A stretch of DNA of 64,000 nucleotides. Origin: Campylobacter jejuni subsp. jejuni 414. GTDB lineage: Bacteria; Campylobacterota; Campylobacteria; Campylobacterales; Campylobacteraceae. The translations under genes and the position numbers were made by a program. Numbering within the stretch: the first letter of the stretch is position 1; each line of letters opens with the position of its first letter. The stretch covers positions 1,551,010-1,615,009 of the forward strand of contig CM000855.1 in the NCBI GenBank assembly GCA_000163995.1, given 5' to 3'. The notes under the pieces are model-generated. The model searched no databases and was not told the origin of the DNA. It worked only from the letters and a program-made list of their open reading frames with translations. Shown here one piece after another: positions 47,272-56,851 of this stretch.

Positions 47272-48044
47272 TCATTGATTTTAAAAAATACTCTTCTGTA
47301 CGCATAGGAAATGAATTTGAAGTTTTAATTTTGGATCAAATTTGTGATTTTGATGGTTTTTTAGTAGGTGGTGCAAATAACCTACTAGTTAGTCCTAAGC
47401 CTAAAAATATAGGAATTTTAGGAGATAATTTTGATTTTATACAAATTTTGGATCAAAATAAAGATTTTATACATCTTCGTATAGGTTGTAAAACAAAATC
47501 AAGCAAAATGTATCGTTTTGCTAAAGAAAATAATCTTAATGGTTTTGAGTATTTAAGCAAAATTCCTGGCACCTTAGGCGGACTTTTGAAAATGAATGCA
47601 GGGCTTAAAGGAGAGTGTATCAGTCAAAATTTACTTAAAATTGCCACTTCTAAAGGCGAAATTTTAAAAGAAAATATAAATTTTGATTATCGTTTTTGTC
47701 CTTTAAATATGCCTTTTTTTTGGGCTGAATTTAAATTAAATTTTGGTTTTGATACTTTTAAGGATGAAGCTTTCAAAAATGCAAGGAGAAATCAACCTAG
47801 TGGAGCAAGTTTTGGCTCTATTTTTAAAAATCCAAAAAGTGACTTCGCAGGACGCCTTATCGAAGCGGTGGGACTTAAAGGTTTTAGTAAAGGAGATGCT
47901 ATGCTAAGTGATAAACACGCAAATTTTTTAACCAATAAAAAAAATGCAAGCTTTGAAGATGCATTTTTTCTTATCGAACTGGCTAGAAAAAAAGTCTTTG
48001 AAGAATTTGGCATAAGCTTAGAAAATGAAGTGATTATTATCTAA
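47268..48044 (+). CDS. murB: UDP-N-acetylenolpyruvoylglucosamine reductase MurB
   Basis: 258 residues, the short MurB type of Campylobacterota. Second committed step of peptidoglycan synthesis, FAD-dependent. Motifs: GGANNLLVS (FAD), LSKIPGTLGGLLKMNAG and NPSGASFGSIFKNP (here NQPSGASFGSIFKNP), AGRLIEAVGLKGFSKGDAMLS and the C-terminal HANFLTNKKNA. Ends 22 bases before the stop of the convergent gene. Confidence 0.94.
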   Translation: MIIDFKKYSSVRIGNEFEVLILDQICDFDGFLVGGANNLLVSPKPKNIGILGDNFDFIQILDQNKDFIHLRIGCKTKSSKMYRFAKENNLNGFEYLSKIPGTLGGLLKMNAGLKGECISQNLLKIATSKGEILKENINFDYRFCPLNMPFFWAEFKLNFGFDTFKDEAFKNARRNQPSGASFGSIFKNPKSDFAGRLIEAVGLKGFSKGDAMLSDKHANFLTNKKNASFEDAFFLIELARKKVFEEFGISLENEVIII

Positions 48045-48066
48045 GTTTACAAACTGTATCTTTGAC

Positions 48067-48831
48067 TTAATTTATGGCTAATTTTAATTTTTTTATTTCA
48101 TTATCTATAACATCAGATAACATTTTTGGCATTTGATTTACAATATCTTGATAATTTTGTTTTGCATCTTGAGTTTTTAATGTAAAATTTAATTCTGCAT
48201 TTTTTGCCGCAAGAATTTCTCCATTGCTTGTAGAAATAATTTTAAAATTAATATTAGCCACACCCTTTTTACTAGTTGTGATAAAGTAATTTGTGATATT
48301 TATATAAAAATCTTGTAAATTTACCACTACAACATAATCTGTAAATTTAGCATACATCTTAGCCTTATCCTTTTCTTGTCTTAAAAAAGGACTTACATTT
48401 ATAAGTTTTGCATCCTTAGGGCTAAAATATGATAAAGTTTTAGGGCTTTGATAAATACCATTTGCAGCAGAATTAACCAAATTAAGCTTTAAACTTTGAA
48501 TCAAATTTTTAGCAAATAATGTAGAAAATTCTTTATCACTCACTCTAAAATTATCTAAAACATAACCAAAATTTTTCCTAAAAGTTAGCACTATAGCAAA
48601 ATCAATATCCTTATCTTTGCCAATTTGCGATTTTTTTTCAATCAAAGCGGAACTATCAAATAATGCTTTTTGTTGATTTAGATTTGGATTTACAACATTT
48701 TGATTTAGATCTATTACTTCAAAATTATCTGCACTTTTTTCAATTTTAATAATTTTTTTCTGAGAAAAATTATTTGCTAAAAGATTAGAACTTAAAAATA
48801 AACTTAAAAATAAAGTGAAACAATACCTCAT
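48067..48831 (-). CDS. Periplasmic protein of unknown function (Cj1680c-like)
   Basis: 254 residues. Signal peptide MRYCFTLFLSLFLSSNLLA; the rest is soluble with alternating beta/helix pattern (FAKNLIQSLKLNLVNSA, FTDYVVVVNLQDFYINITNYF, FKIISTSNGEILAAKNAEL). This resembles the curli-assembly/PEGA-like CsgG-type periplasmic folds in a loose way, but I cannot name the family. In NCTC 11168 the interval from murB to here holds extra genes (Cj1677-Cj1679); here only 22 bases separate them. Confidence 0.7.
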   Translation of the reverse strand: MRYCFTLFLSLFLSSNLLANNFSQKKIIKIEKSADNFEVIDLNQNVVNPNLNQQKALFDSSALIEKKSQIGKDKDIDFAIVLTFRKNFGYVLDNFRVSDKEFSTLFAKNLIQSLKLNLVNSAANGIYQSPKTLSYFSPKDAKLINVSPFLRQEKDKAKMYAKFTDYVVVVNLQDFYINITNYFITTSKKGVANINFKIISTSNGEILAAKNAELNFTLKTQDAKQNYQDIVNQMPKMLSDVIDNEIKKLKLAIN

Positions 48832-48876
48832 CTTGACCCTTATAAACTACTTAAAATATGAAATTATACTCTTATT

Positions 48877-49641
48877 TTATAAAAAATCTTGTAAAAATTC
48901 CTTAGATGAAACACAAATAAAAGAGCTGGATCTATAATTTAAAGGGTGATATAAAATATATTTTTTAGAAAAATCCCCCATAAACCCCCCATTTTGATTA
49001 ACCAAAAAATCTCCTGCTACAATATCCCAAATATTAAGCTTTTCAAACCTCTTATAAACTCCTGCCTTAGCCTCTAAAATAGCGCAAAATTTTAGTCCAG
49101 AGCCTATATTAATAGCTTCTAATTGATGTTCTTTTGTAAAATTTTCATCTTCTTTGCTAAGATGATTAACACTAAGCAAGGCTTTATATTTATTTTTCTC
49201 ATATTCTTGCTGATCAATTTGTAAAATTTTATCATTTTTATAAACCTTAGTTTTTGCATGAGCATAGAATATGTCACCTTTTGATGGATTTTGTATAAGT
49301 GATAAAACAGGACGATTATCATGAATCAAACTTATCATAACGCAAAATTCATCACTACCTTTTAAAAATCCACTTGTTCCATCAAGAGGATCAATAAGCC
49401 AAAAAGTTTTTAGCTCTTTGCATTCTTCTTTATTGAGTAATTTTTCTTCTGATAAAATTTTAATATCTGTAGAACCTAAAATATCATCTAGAATTTTATT
49501 AGAAGCAAGATCTGCTGATGTGAGTGAACTTTTATCTTCTTTTTCCCAAGTTTTAAAATTTCCCCTCTCTTTTAAAATAGCTTTGGAAGCTTTATTGCTG
49601 GCATTTATAGCAATTTGTAAAAATTTATCAAGATTAAGCAT
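48877..49641 (-). CDS. cysQ: 3'(2'),5'-bisphosphate nucleotidase CysQ
   Basis: 254 residues from ATG 49641; an in-frame ATG 42 bases earlier would add a poor head. Inositol-monophosphatase fold: LSEEKLL, DPLDGTSGFLKGSDEFCVMISL (metal site D-x-DG-T/S) and the C-terminal LNIWDIVAGDFLVNQNGG (WD motif). Hydrolyses PAP from sulfate assimilation or sulfation; in C. jejuni by position Cj1681c. No strong ribosome site seen. Confidence 0.88.
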   Translation of the reverse strand: MLNLDKFLQIAINASNKASKAILKERGNFKTWEKEDKSSLTSADLASNKILDDILGSTDIKILSEEKLLNKEECKELKTFWLIDPLDGTSGFLKGSDEFCVMISLIHDNRPVLSLIQNPSKGDIFYAHAKTKVYKNDKILQIDQQEYEKNKYKALLSVNHLSKEDENFTKEHQLEAINIGSGLKFCAILEAKAGVYKRFEKLNIWDIVAGDFLVNQNGGFMGDFSKKYILYHPLNYRSSSFICVSSKEFLQDFL

Positions 49642-49724
49642 TATTATAAGACTTTCTATAAGAATTTTATTAAAATTATACAAGAAGATTTTGTGAAAAT
49701 TAAAATTTCCACAAAAATTTTTAA

Positions 49725-50993
49725 TTAAATTTTACTAGTTTCGCCCAAATAAAGTTGTCTTGGGCGAACTATTTTAAGACTTTCTTGCTCTTTTTGCTCT
49801 ATCCACTGAGCTATCCAGCCTGGAGTGCGTCCTATAACAAACAAAGTAGCAAACATTTCATTTGGAATGCCTAAAGCTTTTAAGATAAGACCGCTATGAA
49901 AATCTACATTTGGATACAACCCTCTTTGAACAAAATAATCATCACTTAAAGCGATCTCTTCTATACGCGTTGCCACCTTGATAAGACTGGTATCAATATC
50001 CAACTCATCAATAAGTTGATCACGAAGTTTTTTAAGCACTTTTGCCCTAGGATCAAAATTTTTATAAACCCTATGTCCAAAGCCCATCAAGCGGAAAGGA
50101 TCGTTTTTATCCTTAGCTCTTTTAATAAATTCATCCACTCTATCAATACTACCTATTTGTTCAAGCATTCTAATAACGCCTTCATTAGCTCCTCCATGTG
50201 CATGCCCCCAAAGTGCACCAATGCCTGCTGCTATACAAGCATAAGGATGAGCATGGGTTGAACCTACAGCACGAACCGTTGAAGTTGAAGCATTTTGCTC
50301 ATGATCTGCATGAAGCATAAAAACTGTATCAAGCGCCTTTACTTCTATAGGCTTAAGTTCTACATGATTATAAGGATAAGTTCTTAGCATATATAAGAAA
50401 TTTTCTGTAAAACCACGATCTAAATTTGGATAAGCCATAGGAAAACCATGTTTATATCGATAAGCAGTGGCCACTATAGTAGGAATCTTAGCTACTATTC
50501 TAGCTGCCATTTCCATATATTCTTCTTTTACATTCATATTTAAATGATCAGGATAAAAAGCACTAAGCGATGAAACAGCACCTTGTAAAACCGCCATAGG
50601 ATGGGCATTATCAGGAAAAGAATCAAAAAGACGATGCATACCTTCATGAATAAAAGAACGCTTTTTCATTTCATAACGAAATGCTTCAAGACGCATAGCA
50701 TCTGGTAACTCTTTATAAAGCAAAAGATGGACCACATCTAAATAAAGTTTATTTTCAGCAAGCCACTCTATAGGATAACCACGGTGCATTAAAATTCCGT
50801 TTTCTCCATCAATATAAGTGATTTTTGATTTGCAAGTAGCCGTAGAAGTCAAGCCCTCATCATAAGAAAACATTCCTGTTTGTTTATAAAAGCTTGACAT
50901 ATCTACAACGCTTGGGCCAGTTTTACCATCATATATAGGAAATTCATAGCTTTTTCCATTTCTATTATCAATTATAGTAACGGAATTTGACAT
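49725..50993 (-). CDS. gltA: Citrate synthase
   Basis: 422 residues from ATG 50993 (AAGGAG five bases upstream; a GTG six bases earlier is less likely), matching the length I recall for C. jejuni GltA, an MLST locus. TCA cycle entry enzyme. Motifs: catalytic His in HADHEQNASTSTVRAVGSTHAHPYA, GHGVYKN-type RVYKNFDPRAKVLKK, NVDFHSGLI. Hexameric type II, usually inhibited by NADH. Confidence 0.97.
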   Translation of the reverse strand: MSNSVTIIDNRNGKSYEFPIYDGKTGPSVVDMSSFYKQTGMFSYDEGLTSTATCKSKITYIDGENGILMHRGYPIEWLAENKLYLDVVHLLLYKELPDAMRLEAFRYEMKKRSFIHEGMHRLFDSFPDNAHPMAVLQGAVSSLSAFYPDHLNMNVKEEYMEMAARIVAKIPTIVATAYRYKHGFPMAYPNLDRGFTENFLYMLRTYPYNHVELKPIEVKALDTVFMLHADHEQNASTSTVRAVGSTHAHPYACIAAGIGALWGHAHGGANEGVIRMLEQIGSIDRVDEFIKRAKDKNDPFRLMGFGHRVYKNFDPRAKVLKKLRDQLIDELDIDTSLIKVATRIEEIALSDDYFVQRGLYPNVDFHSGLILKALGIPNEMFATLFVIGRTPGWIAQWIEQKEQESLKIVRPRQLYLGETSKI

Positions 50994-51107
50994 TTTCACT
51001 CCTTTTATTGTTTACTTTTATTAATTCTAACAAAAAAGGGCGATTATGAGTTTTTTATTAATAAATTTTTAAGATTTTATTTGCTTTTTTGAGTAAAAAA
51101 GTAACTT

Positions 51108-52283
51108 TCATTTCTTAGAATTAGAAAGAAATTTGATCATACTCATAACAATAATAGCCTCAAATAAAGCCGTCAAAATAAGTGCTGAATAAAGCTTTTC
51201 ATCAATAACCTTACCAGAATATCCCAAAGTGGCTGTTGCTATAAGTAAGGTCAAAGGTATAGAATGACTAAGGCCAAATAAAATCATATTTTTAAAACCG
51301 ATTTTTTTCAAGAAAACACTTGCACACAAAATTCTCAAACCCACCATAACAAACATAAGTAAGAACGCTTGTAAAACAATTTCATAATCTAAGATCATTT
51401 TAAGATCAAAGGTTGATCCTATGTGAATGAAAAAAATGGGAATCAAAAATCCATGCCCAAAAGTGGAAAGCTTATGTTCAAGATCCTTTTTATGATCAAA
51501 AAAAGTTGCTATAAAAGAGCCTGCTATAAAAGATCCTAGAACAATTTCAAGTTTTGTAATAACCATAGCAACAATAATTAATATAAAAATTGCCATACAA
51601 AATCTTATATCTTTTTCATTCTTATCTTCCCATGGCATAAGCACAACTTTAAGCTGCGGATACCACCAAAAAAGCACACCAAGCATTTTAAATCCAAGCA
51701 AACAAAGTCCCAAAAAGATATTAAGATACAAAATACTTTCTGCTACATCGATAATGCCTGTTCCTTCGCGTAAAAAAGCTCCCGCTATAGTCAAAAGTAC
51801 GATAGAAGTCACCTCAGCTAAAGTGGCTACTATCATAGCAATATTTAGCCAGTAACATTCTTTTCCAAAATCCTTAAAAAGCAAAGATAAAAGCCCCACA
51901 CTCATCACAGGTATAATGATAACAAATACTAAAGAAAGTCCAAAAATCCATACTATAAAAGAAGATAAAGCATAAAGTAGAAAAATATAAAAAAAGCTTT
52001 TTTTAGCAATTTCTTTATCCATATTAAAAAAAGCTCTTAAATTTACCTCCATACCTGCTATAAACATAAGATAGTAAAATCCCACATTTGCTAAAAGTGC
52101 AAAATTTTCACTTTTTCCTATAAAACCAAAATATGCTATTACTGCTCCCAAGATGATTTCGGTAGCCGAAAGAGGTAAGCGTAAAATTTTTGCAATATGC
52201 GGAGAAAAAAGTAAACATAAAGCTATAACAATAAGAATTTTTAAATCAATTAAACCTTGCGAATCAATAACACTCTGATGCAA
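51108..52283 (-). CDS. CPA2-family cation/proton antiporter (Cj1684c)
   Basis: 391 residues, about 12 membrane helices. Pattern of the CPA2 (KefB/NapA-like) group: LRLPLSATEIILGAVIAYFG, LFMAGMEVNLR-type (LMFIAGMEVNLRAFF) and ATLAEVTSIVLLTIAGAF, IEVV-like EIVLGSFIAGSFIATF. No RCK or TrkA domain, so no obvious ligand control. Likely exchanges K+ or Na+ for protons. Its start overlaps the end of bioB. Confidence 0.85.
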   Translation of the reverse strand: MHQSVIDSQGLIDLKILIVIALCLLFSPHIAKILRLPLSATEIILGAVIAYFGFIGKSENFALLANVGFYYLMFIAGMEVNLRAFFNMDKEIAKKSFFYIFLLYALSSFIVWIFGLSLVFVIIIPVMSVGLLSLLFKDFGKECYWLNIAMIVATLAEVTSIVLLTIAGAFLREGTGIIDVAESILYLNIFLGLCLLGFKMLGVLFWWYPQLKVVLMPWEDKNEKDIRFCMAIFILIIVAMVITKLEIVLGSFIAGSFIATFFDHKKDLEHKLSTFGHGFLIPIFFIHIGSTFDLKMILDYEIVLQAFLLMFVMVGLRILCASVFLKKIGFKNMILFGLSHSIPLTLLIATATLGYSGKVIDEKLYSALILTALFEAIIVMSMIKFLSNSKK

Positions 52284-53100
52284 AAGTAAATCCCATTTCT
52301 TTTAATTTTACTATATCTTGACTTGGTTCTTCACCTTTAGTGGTTAAATAATCTCCTATGACAATAGCACCTGCACCCGCTTGAAAAATTTCATACTGTC
52401 TTTCTTGTAATACCACTTCACGTCCCCCTGCTATCATTACTACGCTTTGCGGTAAAGCTTCTTTAGTATCACGCACGATTTTTAAAGCTTCATCAGCACT
52501 CAATCTTGGAACTTGTAATTTTAAATTTTCATTCGCAATAAAAAAATTAATAGGCGTTGAAAAAGGCTGTAATTGCTGCAAAGATTTTCTAAAACTTAGC
52601 CTATCTTCCTCGCTCTCACCCATACCATAAATTCCGCCACAGCAAAGCATAAGTCCTGCTTCTTTGGCATTTAAATTGGTTTGAAATCTACTTTCCCAAG
52701 TATGTGTAGTACAAATTTGTGGAAAAAACTCTTTAGAAGTTTCAAGATTGTGATTATAAGAAAAAATTCCTGCTTTTTTAAGCTCTTTAAGCTGATCCAC
52801 ACTTGCCATACCATTACAAGCAATCAAAAGCAAATTTGGCACTTCTTTTTGCACTGCTTTAGCAGCCTCACAAACATATTCAAGTTTTTCATCATCAAGC
52901 CCAAGTCCTGCGGTAACCAAACAAAAACCTAAAGCTTCATTTTTCTTTGCTATTTTTGCTTCTAAAACGATTTGTGAAATTTCTTTGCGGCGGTATTTTT
53001 GAATATCTGTTTTTACATGCGCACTTTGAGTGCAGTATTTACAGTCTTCTGAACAATTTCCACTTGCTATATTTGAAATAGCACAAAGCATAATTTGCAT
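52264..53100 (-). CDS. bioB: Biotin synthase BioB
   Basis: 278 residues, shorter than the E. coli enzyme but typical for the genus. Radical SAM protein inserting sulfur into dethiobiotin. The cluster motif NCSEDCKYCTQS (C-x3-C-x2-C) is present, with YNHNLETSKEFFPQICTTHTWESR and the later FFIANENLKLQVPRLSADEALKIV. Starts one base before the topA stop; the order topA-bioB-antiporter is one operon. Confidence 0.95.
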   Translation of the reverse strand: MQIMLCAISNIASGNCSEDCKYCTQSAHVKTDIQKYRRKEISQIVLEAKIAKKNEALGFCLVTAGLGLDDEKLEYVCEAAKAVQKEVPNLLLIACNGMASVDQLKELKKAGIFSYNHNLETSKEFFPQICTTHTWESRFQTNLNAKEAGLMLCCGGIYGMGESEEDRLSFRKSLQQLQPFSTPINFFIANENLKLQVPRLSADEALKIVRDTKEALPQSVVMIAGGREVVLQERQYEIFQAGAGAIVIGDYLTTKGEEPSQDIVKLKEMGFTFASECY

Positions 53101-53101
53101 T

Positions 53102-55192
53102 TTAATCCTTTAATTCTTTTTTGATTTTACATTTTAAGCATTCTAAGAATGTGCCTTTTTTAAGCTCTTTTATCACTAAAGTTTCACCACATTCTTCACA
53201 TTTTTCATCGCTTGGTTTGTATTTGCTTATAAAATTGCATTTTGGATAAGCACTACAACCATAAAATTTACCGCGTTTTGAAAAGCGTTCTACGATTTCG
53301 CCCTTTTGACAACTTGGACAAGCAATACCTGTACTATTTACTTTAGTTTTTACGGAAGTATTTTTGCTTTCGTTTTTTAAATTTCTTGAATACTTGCATT
53401 TTGGGAAATTTAAACATGCTACAAATTCTCCAAAACGACCTTTTCTAATAGCAAGCTCTCCTCCACAATCAGGACAACTTTCACCTAACTTTGTTACAGT
53501 TTTTTGACTAGCAATTTTAGTTTTACCTTCTTCGATTTTTCTCATAAAAGGATAGTAAAATTCTTTTAAAGTTTCTTGCCAATCCGCCTTATCTTCAGCG
53601 ATTTCATCTAAGGTATTTTCAAGATTTGAAGTAAATTTACTATCAACTATATCACAGAAATTTTTTTCAAGCACTTCGGTTACATTAAAAGCTACTTCAC
53701 TAGGAATGAGTTGTTTTTTGTCAATTTTCACATAATCACGGCTTGTAAGTATAGAAATAGTAGGCGCATAAGTAGAAGGACGACCTATACCTAAGCTTTC
53801 AAGTTTTTTAACAAGTCCTGCTTCAGAATACCTTGAAGGTGGTTCAGTAAAGCATGAGTTCATCTCTAAATTTTGCACTTTTAAGCTTTCGCCTATTTTA
53901 AGATGAGGTAAAATTTTATCCTTATCCATATCGCCATAAACTTTATAATATCCGTCAAAAAGGATTTTTCTACCACTTATTTTAAATACTGCTCTATCAT
54001 TTTTTACAAATACATTTTGGGTTTGAGAAATAGCAGGATTTATCTGACAAGCTAAAAAGCGATTATAAATAAGAGCGTAAAGCTTTAGTTCATCTTTGTC
54101 TAAAAATTTTGCTGCAATTTCTGGAGTGAAATTTAAATTTGTAGGGCGTATAGCTTCGTGAGCTTCTTGTGCACCTTTGGCTTTTGTGGTATATACATTT
54201 GCTTTGCTTGGAAGGTAGTCTTTGCCAAAATTTATTTGTATAAATTTTCTTGCATTTTCTATTGCTTCTTTGGCTAAATTTAAACTATCCGTTCTCATGT
54301 AGGTAATAACCCCCATCACACCTTCATGAGTATTTACTCCTTCATAGAGTTTTTGAGCTAATATCATGGTTTTTTTGGGATTAAAGCCAAGACGATTGCT
54401 TGCACTTTGTTGTAAGGTTGAAGTCATAAAAGGAGGTGGTGGAGCGATTTTTCTTTCCTTACTTTCAATATCAGTTATATTATAAGTTTCATTTTTACAA
54501 GCTTCTAAGATAAGTTTAGCACGATCTTTATTAGTAATGGTAAGTTTTTCTATCTTAGCCTTATCAAACTCAATAAGTTCTGCATCTAAATCTTTTTGAA
54601 AAATCATATCTATGCTAAAATATTCTAATGGTATAAAGGCTTGAATTTCTTTTTCACGATCTACTATAATCTTTAAAGCCGCACTTTGAACACGTCCTGC
54701 ACTAAGACCTCTTTGAATTTTTTGTCCTAATAAAGGACTAAGTTTGTAACCTACAATGCGATCTAAAAGGCGTCTAGTTTGCTGAGCATTTACAGAGTGT
54801 ATATCTAGTTTTCTTGGATTTTTTAAAGCATTTTCTATGGCACTTTTAGTGATCTCGTGAAAAACAATGCGTGGCAGAGTATTTTCATCTTTGCCTATAG
54901 CCTTTGCAATATGATAAGCAATAGCTTCTCCTTCTCTATCCTCATCGGTTGCAAGATAGACTTCTTTTGCATCTTTAGCTTTGTTTTTAAGTTCTTTAAC
55001 TAAGGCACTATGATCACTTGTAATTCTATACTCTGGAACAAATCCATCATCTTCTATTTTGATCCCAAAACTTGATTTAGGTAAATCTCTAATATGTCCT
55101 TTAGAGGCGATAACTTCATAATCTTTTCCTAAAAAATTTCCTATGGTTTTAGCCTTGGCTGGAGATTCTACTATGATTAAATTTTTCTTCAT
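53102..55192 (-). CDS. topA: DNA topoisomerase I
   Basis: 696 residues. Relaxes negative supercoils. N-terminal Toprim domain (NLIIVESPAKAKTIGNFLG, YLATDEDREGEAIAYH), the active-site Tyr in VITYMRTDSLN, and a C-terminal tail with three four-cysteine zinc ribbons (CPDCGG...CLNFPKC, CPSCQKG...CSAYPKC, CEECGE...CLKCK). Complete. Confidence 0.96.
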   Translation of the reverse strand: MKKNLIIVESPAKAKTIGNFLGKDYEVIASKGHIRDLPKSSFGIKIEDDGFVPEYRITSDHSALVKELKNKAKDAKEVYLATDEDREGEAIAYHIAKAIGKDENTLPRIVFHEITKSAIENALKNPRKLDIHSVNAQQTRRLLDRIVGYKLSPLLGQKIQRGLSAGRVQSAALKIIVDREKEIQAFIPLEYFSIDMIFQKDLDAELIEFDKAKIEKLTITNKDRAKLILEACKNETYNITDIESKERKIAPPPPFMTSTLQQSASNRLGFNPKKTMILAQKLYEGVNTHEGVMGVITYMRTDSLNLAKEAIENARKFIQINFGKDYLPSKANVYTTKAKGAQEAHEAIRPTNLNFTPEIAAKFLDKDELKLYALIYNRFLACQINPAISQTQNVFVKNDRAVFKISGRKILFDGYYKVYGDMDKDKILPHLKIGESLKVQNLEMNSCFTEPPSRYSEAGLVKKLESLGIGRPSTYAPTISILTSRDYVKIDKKQLIPSEVAFNVTEVLEKNFCDIVDSKFTSNLENTLDEIAEDKADWQETLKEFYYPFMRKIEEGKTKIASQKTVTKLGESCPDCGGELAIRKGRFGEFVACLNFPKCKYSRNLKNESKNTSVKTKVNSTGIACPSCQKGEIVERFSKRGKFYGCSAYPKCNFISKYKPSDEKCEECGETLVIKELKKGTFLECLKCKIKKELKD

Positions 55193-55389
55193 TTTACACC
55201 CTTGTCAAATAAAAAACTGAATTTAGCTAAAAATATTTAAAATTCTACTTATAAAATATATTTTTAACTAAGCTCAATATTTTTTAAAAAAACAAAACTA
55301 TCATAATAAAATAAATAAAATATAATTTGAAGTAATTTTAAATACAAACCATAATTTTTGGAGTATAATAAAATAAAAAGGTAAAAATC

Positions 55390-56661
55390 ATGAATGGTAA
55401 AACTTATAAATTTCACCCCAATGACACGAAGATGGATAAAAAAATAATTCAAATTACTGAAAAGTTTGGATTTAAAGTGGCTGTGTTTTCTATGGCTGCT
55501 ATGACTATGCTAGGAAGCGTAGTAATTTCATCTGCCTTGCCTGCTATTAATAGACATTTTGAAGAACTTTTAACCCAAAGTGGTGCCACTCTTTCTTCAA
55601 GTTTTACGCTTACTCATCTTGATATACTCACTCGCTTAGTTTTAACCATTCCTGCTATTTTTGTCGTCATTTTATCTCCATTTGCCGGCATTTTAATGGA
55701 TAAATTTGGAAAATTAAAATTCATTCTTCCAGCCATGATAGTTTGGACTATTTCTGGGGTAAGTGGCTTTTTCTTAAATGATATTTATGACATACTGACT
55801 TCAAGAGCTATTTTTGGCATGGCAACTGCTTTTATAATGACAGGTGCTTCAGCTTTACTTGGGGACTATTATAGTTGTGGTGGCTTTAATCGCAGAGAAA
55901 ATGCTTTAAGCCTTCAAGGATTTTTTTGTGCAGTAGGTGGTGCTGTTTTTATTTCTATCGCAGGTTTTGTTTCAAGTTATTCTTGGCGTTATCCTTTTTT
56001 AGTATATGGACTTGGAATTTTAATTACCTTAATGGCTATCATTTATCTTTTTGAACCTAGAAAATTTAAATTTGATAATCACATAAAAATAGAAGCAAAA
56101 ACAAATTATTGGCAATTTTTCCCTATTTATTTTATAGGTTTTTTTATCATGGTGGTTTATTATATATCTCCTACTCAACTACCTTATTATATAGAAGAAC
56201 ACTTAGGACTAGATCCTAAGTACATAGGTATTTCAATGTCTATATCTGCGCTATGTTATGGTTTTTTCTCTCTAGGCTATAAATATATTATAAAATTCTT
56301 GAGTATTAAAATTATCTATGTTTTAACTCTTTTTATTGTCTCTTGTTCTTTTTTGCTGCTTTTTTTAGTGGATAATTTTTTTGCCGTTTTAATGGCTTTA
56401 GCTTTACTTGGAATGGGTGGAGGTATTATGCTTGTAAACAACACGGCTTATCTTTTTTCAATTTGTCCTGAAAATGCTCGTGCTAGAGCTTGTGGAATTT
56501 TAGCAAGTTGTATATTTTTAGGACAATTCTTAAGCCCTATTATCTCTCAACCTATCGTTAGACAAATAGGTCTTGTAGATGCTTTTTTGATATGGGCTAT
56601 TGTTATTTTTATAGTTTGTATAGTGTTTTTATTTTTAAAACAAAAGACTAGGGTTAATTAA
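55390..56661 (+). CDS. MFS transporter (Cj1687)
   Basis: 423 residues, 12 membrane helices. The major facilitator pattern DKFGKLKFILP (loop 2-3) and GASALLGDYYSCGGFNRRENAL are clear; the N-terminal head (NGKTYKFHPNDTKMDKK) is polar. Substrate unknown; drug or organic anion efflux would be the usual guess. AAAAGGTAAAA precedes the ATG. The stop is followed in the same frame by the remnant at 56662. Confidence 0.85.
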   Translation: MNGKTYKFHPNDTKMDKKIIQITEKFGFKVAVFSMAAMTMLGSVVISSALPAINRHFEELLTQSGATLSSSFTLTHLDILTRLVLTIPAIFVVILSPFAGILMDKFGKLKFILPAMIVWTISGVSGFFLNDIYDILTSRAIFGMATAFIMTGASALLGDYYSCGGFNRRENALSLQGFFCAVGGAVFISIAGFVSSYSWRYPFLVYGLGILITLMAIIYLFEPRKFKFDNHIKIEAKTNYWQFFPIYFIGFFIMVVYYISPTQLPYYIEEHLGLDPKYIGISMSISALCYGFFSLGYKYIIKFLSIKIIYVLTLFIVSCSFLLLFLVDNFFAVLMALALLGMGGGIMLVNNTAYLFSICPENARARACGILASCIFLGQFLSPIISQPIVRQIGLVDAFLIWAIVIFIVCIVFLFLKQKTRVN

Positions 56662-56802
56662 TCTTCCAACCATCACATCTGTTTCCAATCCGTTACTCAC
56701 AAAGAAATTGGCAAAATTTTAGGTTTTGATGTTTTTGGAATTTTAAAAATAGGTGATTGTATTAGTGATATGGAATCCGCACTAAAAGCTCATAAAAAAT
56801 AA
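56662..56802 (+). pseudogene. C-terminal gene remnant after the MFS gene
   Basis: In the frame of the MFS gene, directly after its TAA, the sequence reads as normal protein to a second TAA at 56800-56802: NHHICFQSVTHKEIGKILGF, then DVFGILKIGDCISDMESALK and AHKK. There is no start codon or ribosome site, and codon use is like that of real genes, so it is probably the tail of a lost gene. I cannot name the family. Confidence 0.55.
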
Positions 56803-56809
56803 ATAATTT

Positions 56810-56839
56810 CCAAGTAGAAAAAATCTATTTTCTACTTGG
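56810..56839. terminator. Bidirectional terminator at the end of the ribosomal operon
   Basis: CCAAGTAGAAAA (56810-56821) and TTTTCTACTTGG (56828-56839) form a perfect 12-bp stem with a 6-base loop and A/T runs on both sides. It lies 12 bases beyond the secY stop on the minus strand and 7 after the remnant on the plus strand. Confidence 0.8.
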
Positions 56840-56851
56840 ATTATTTTAATA

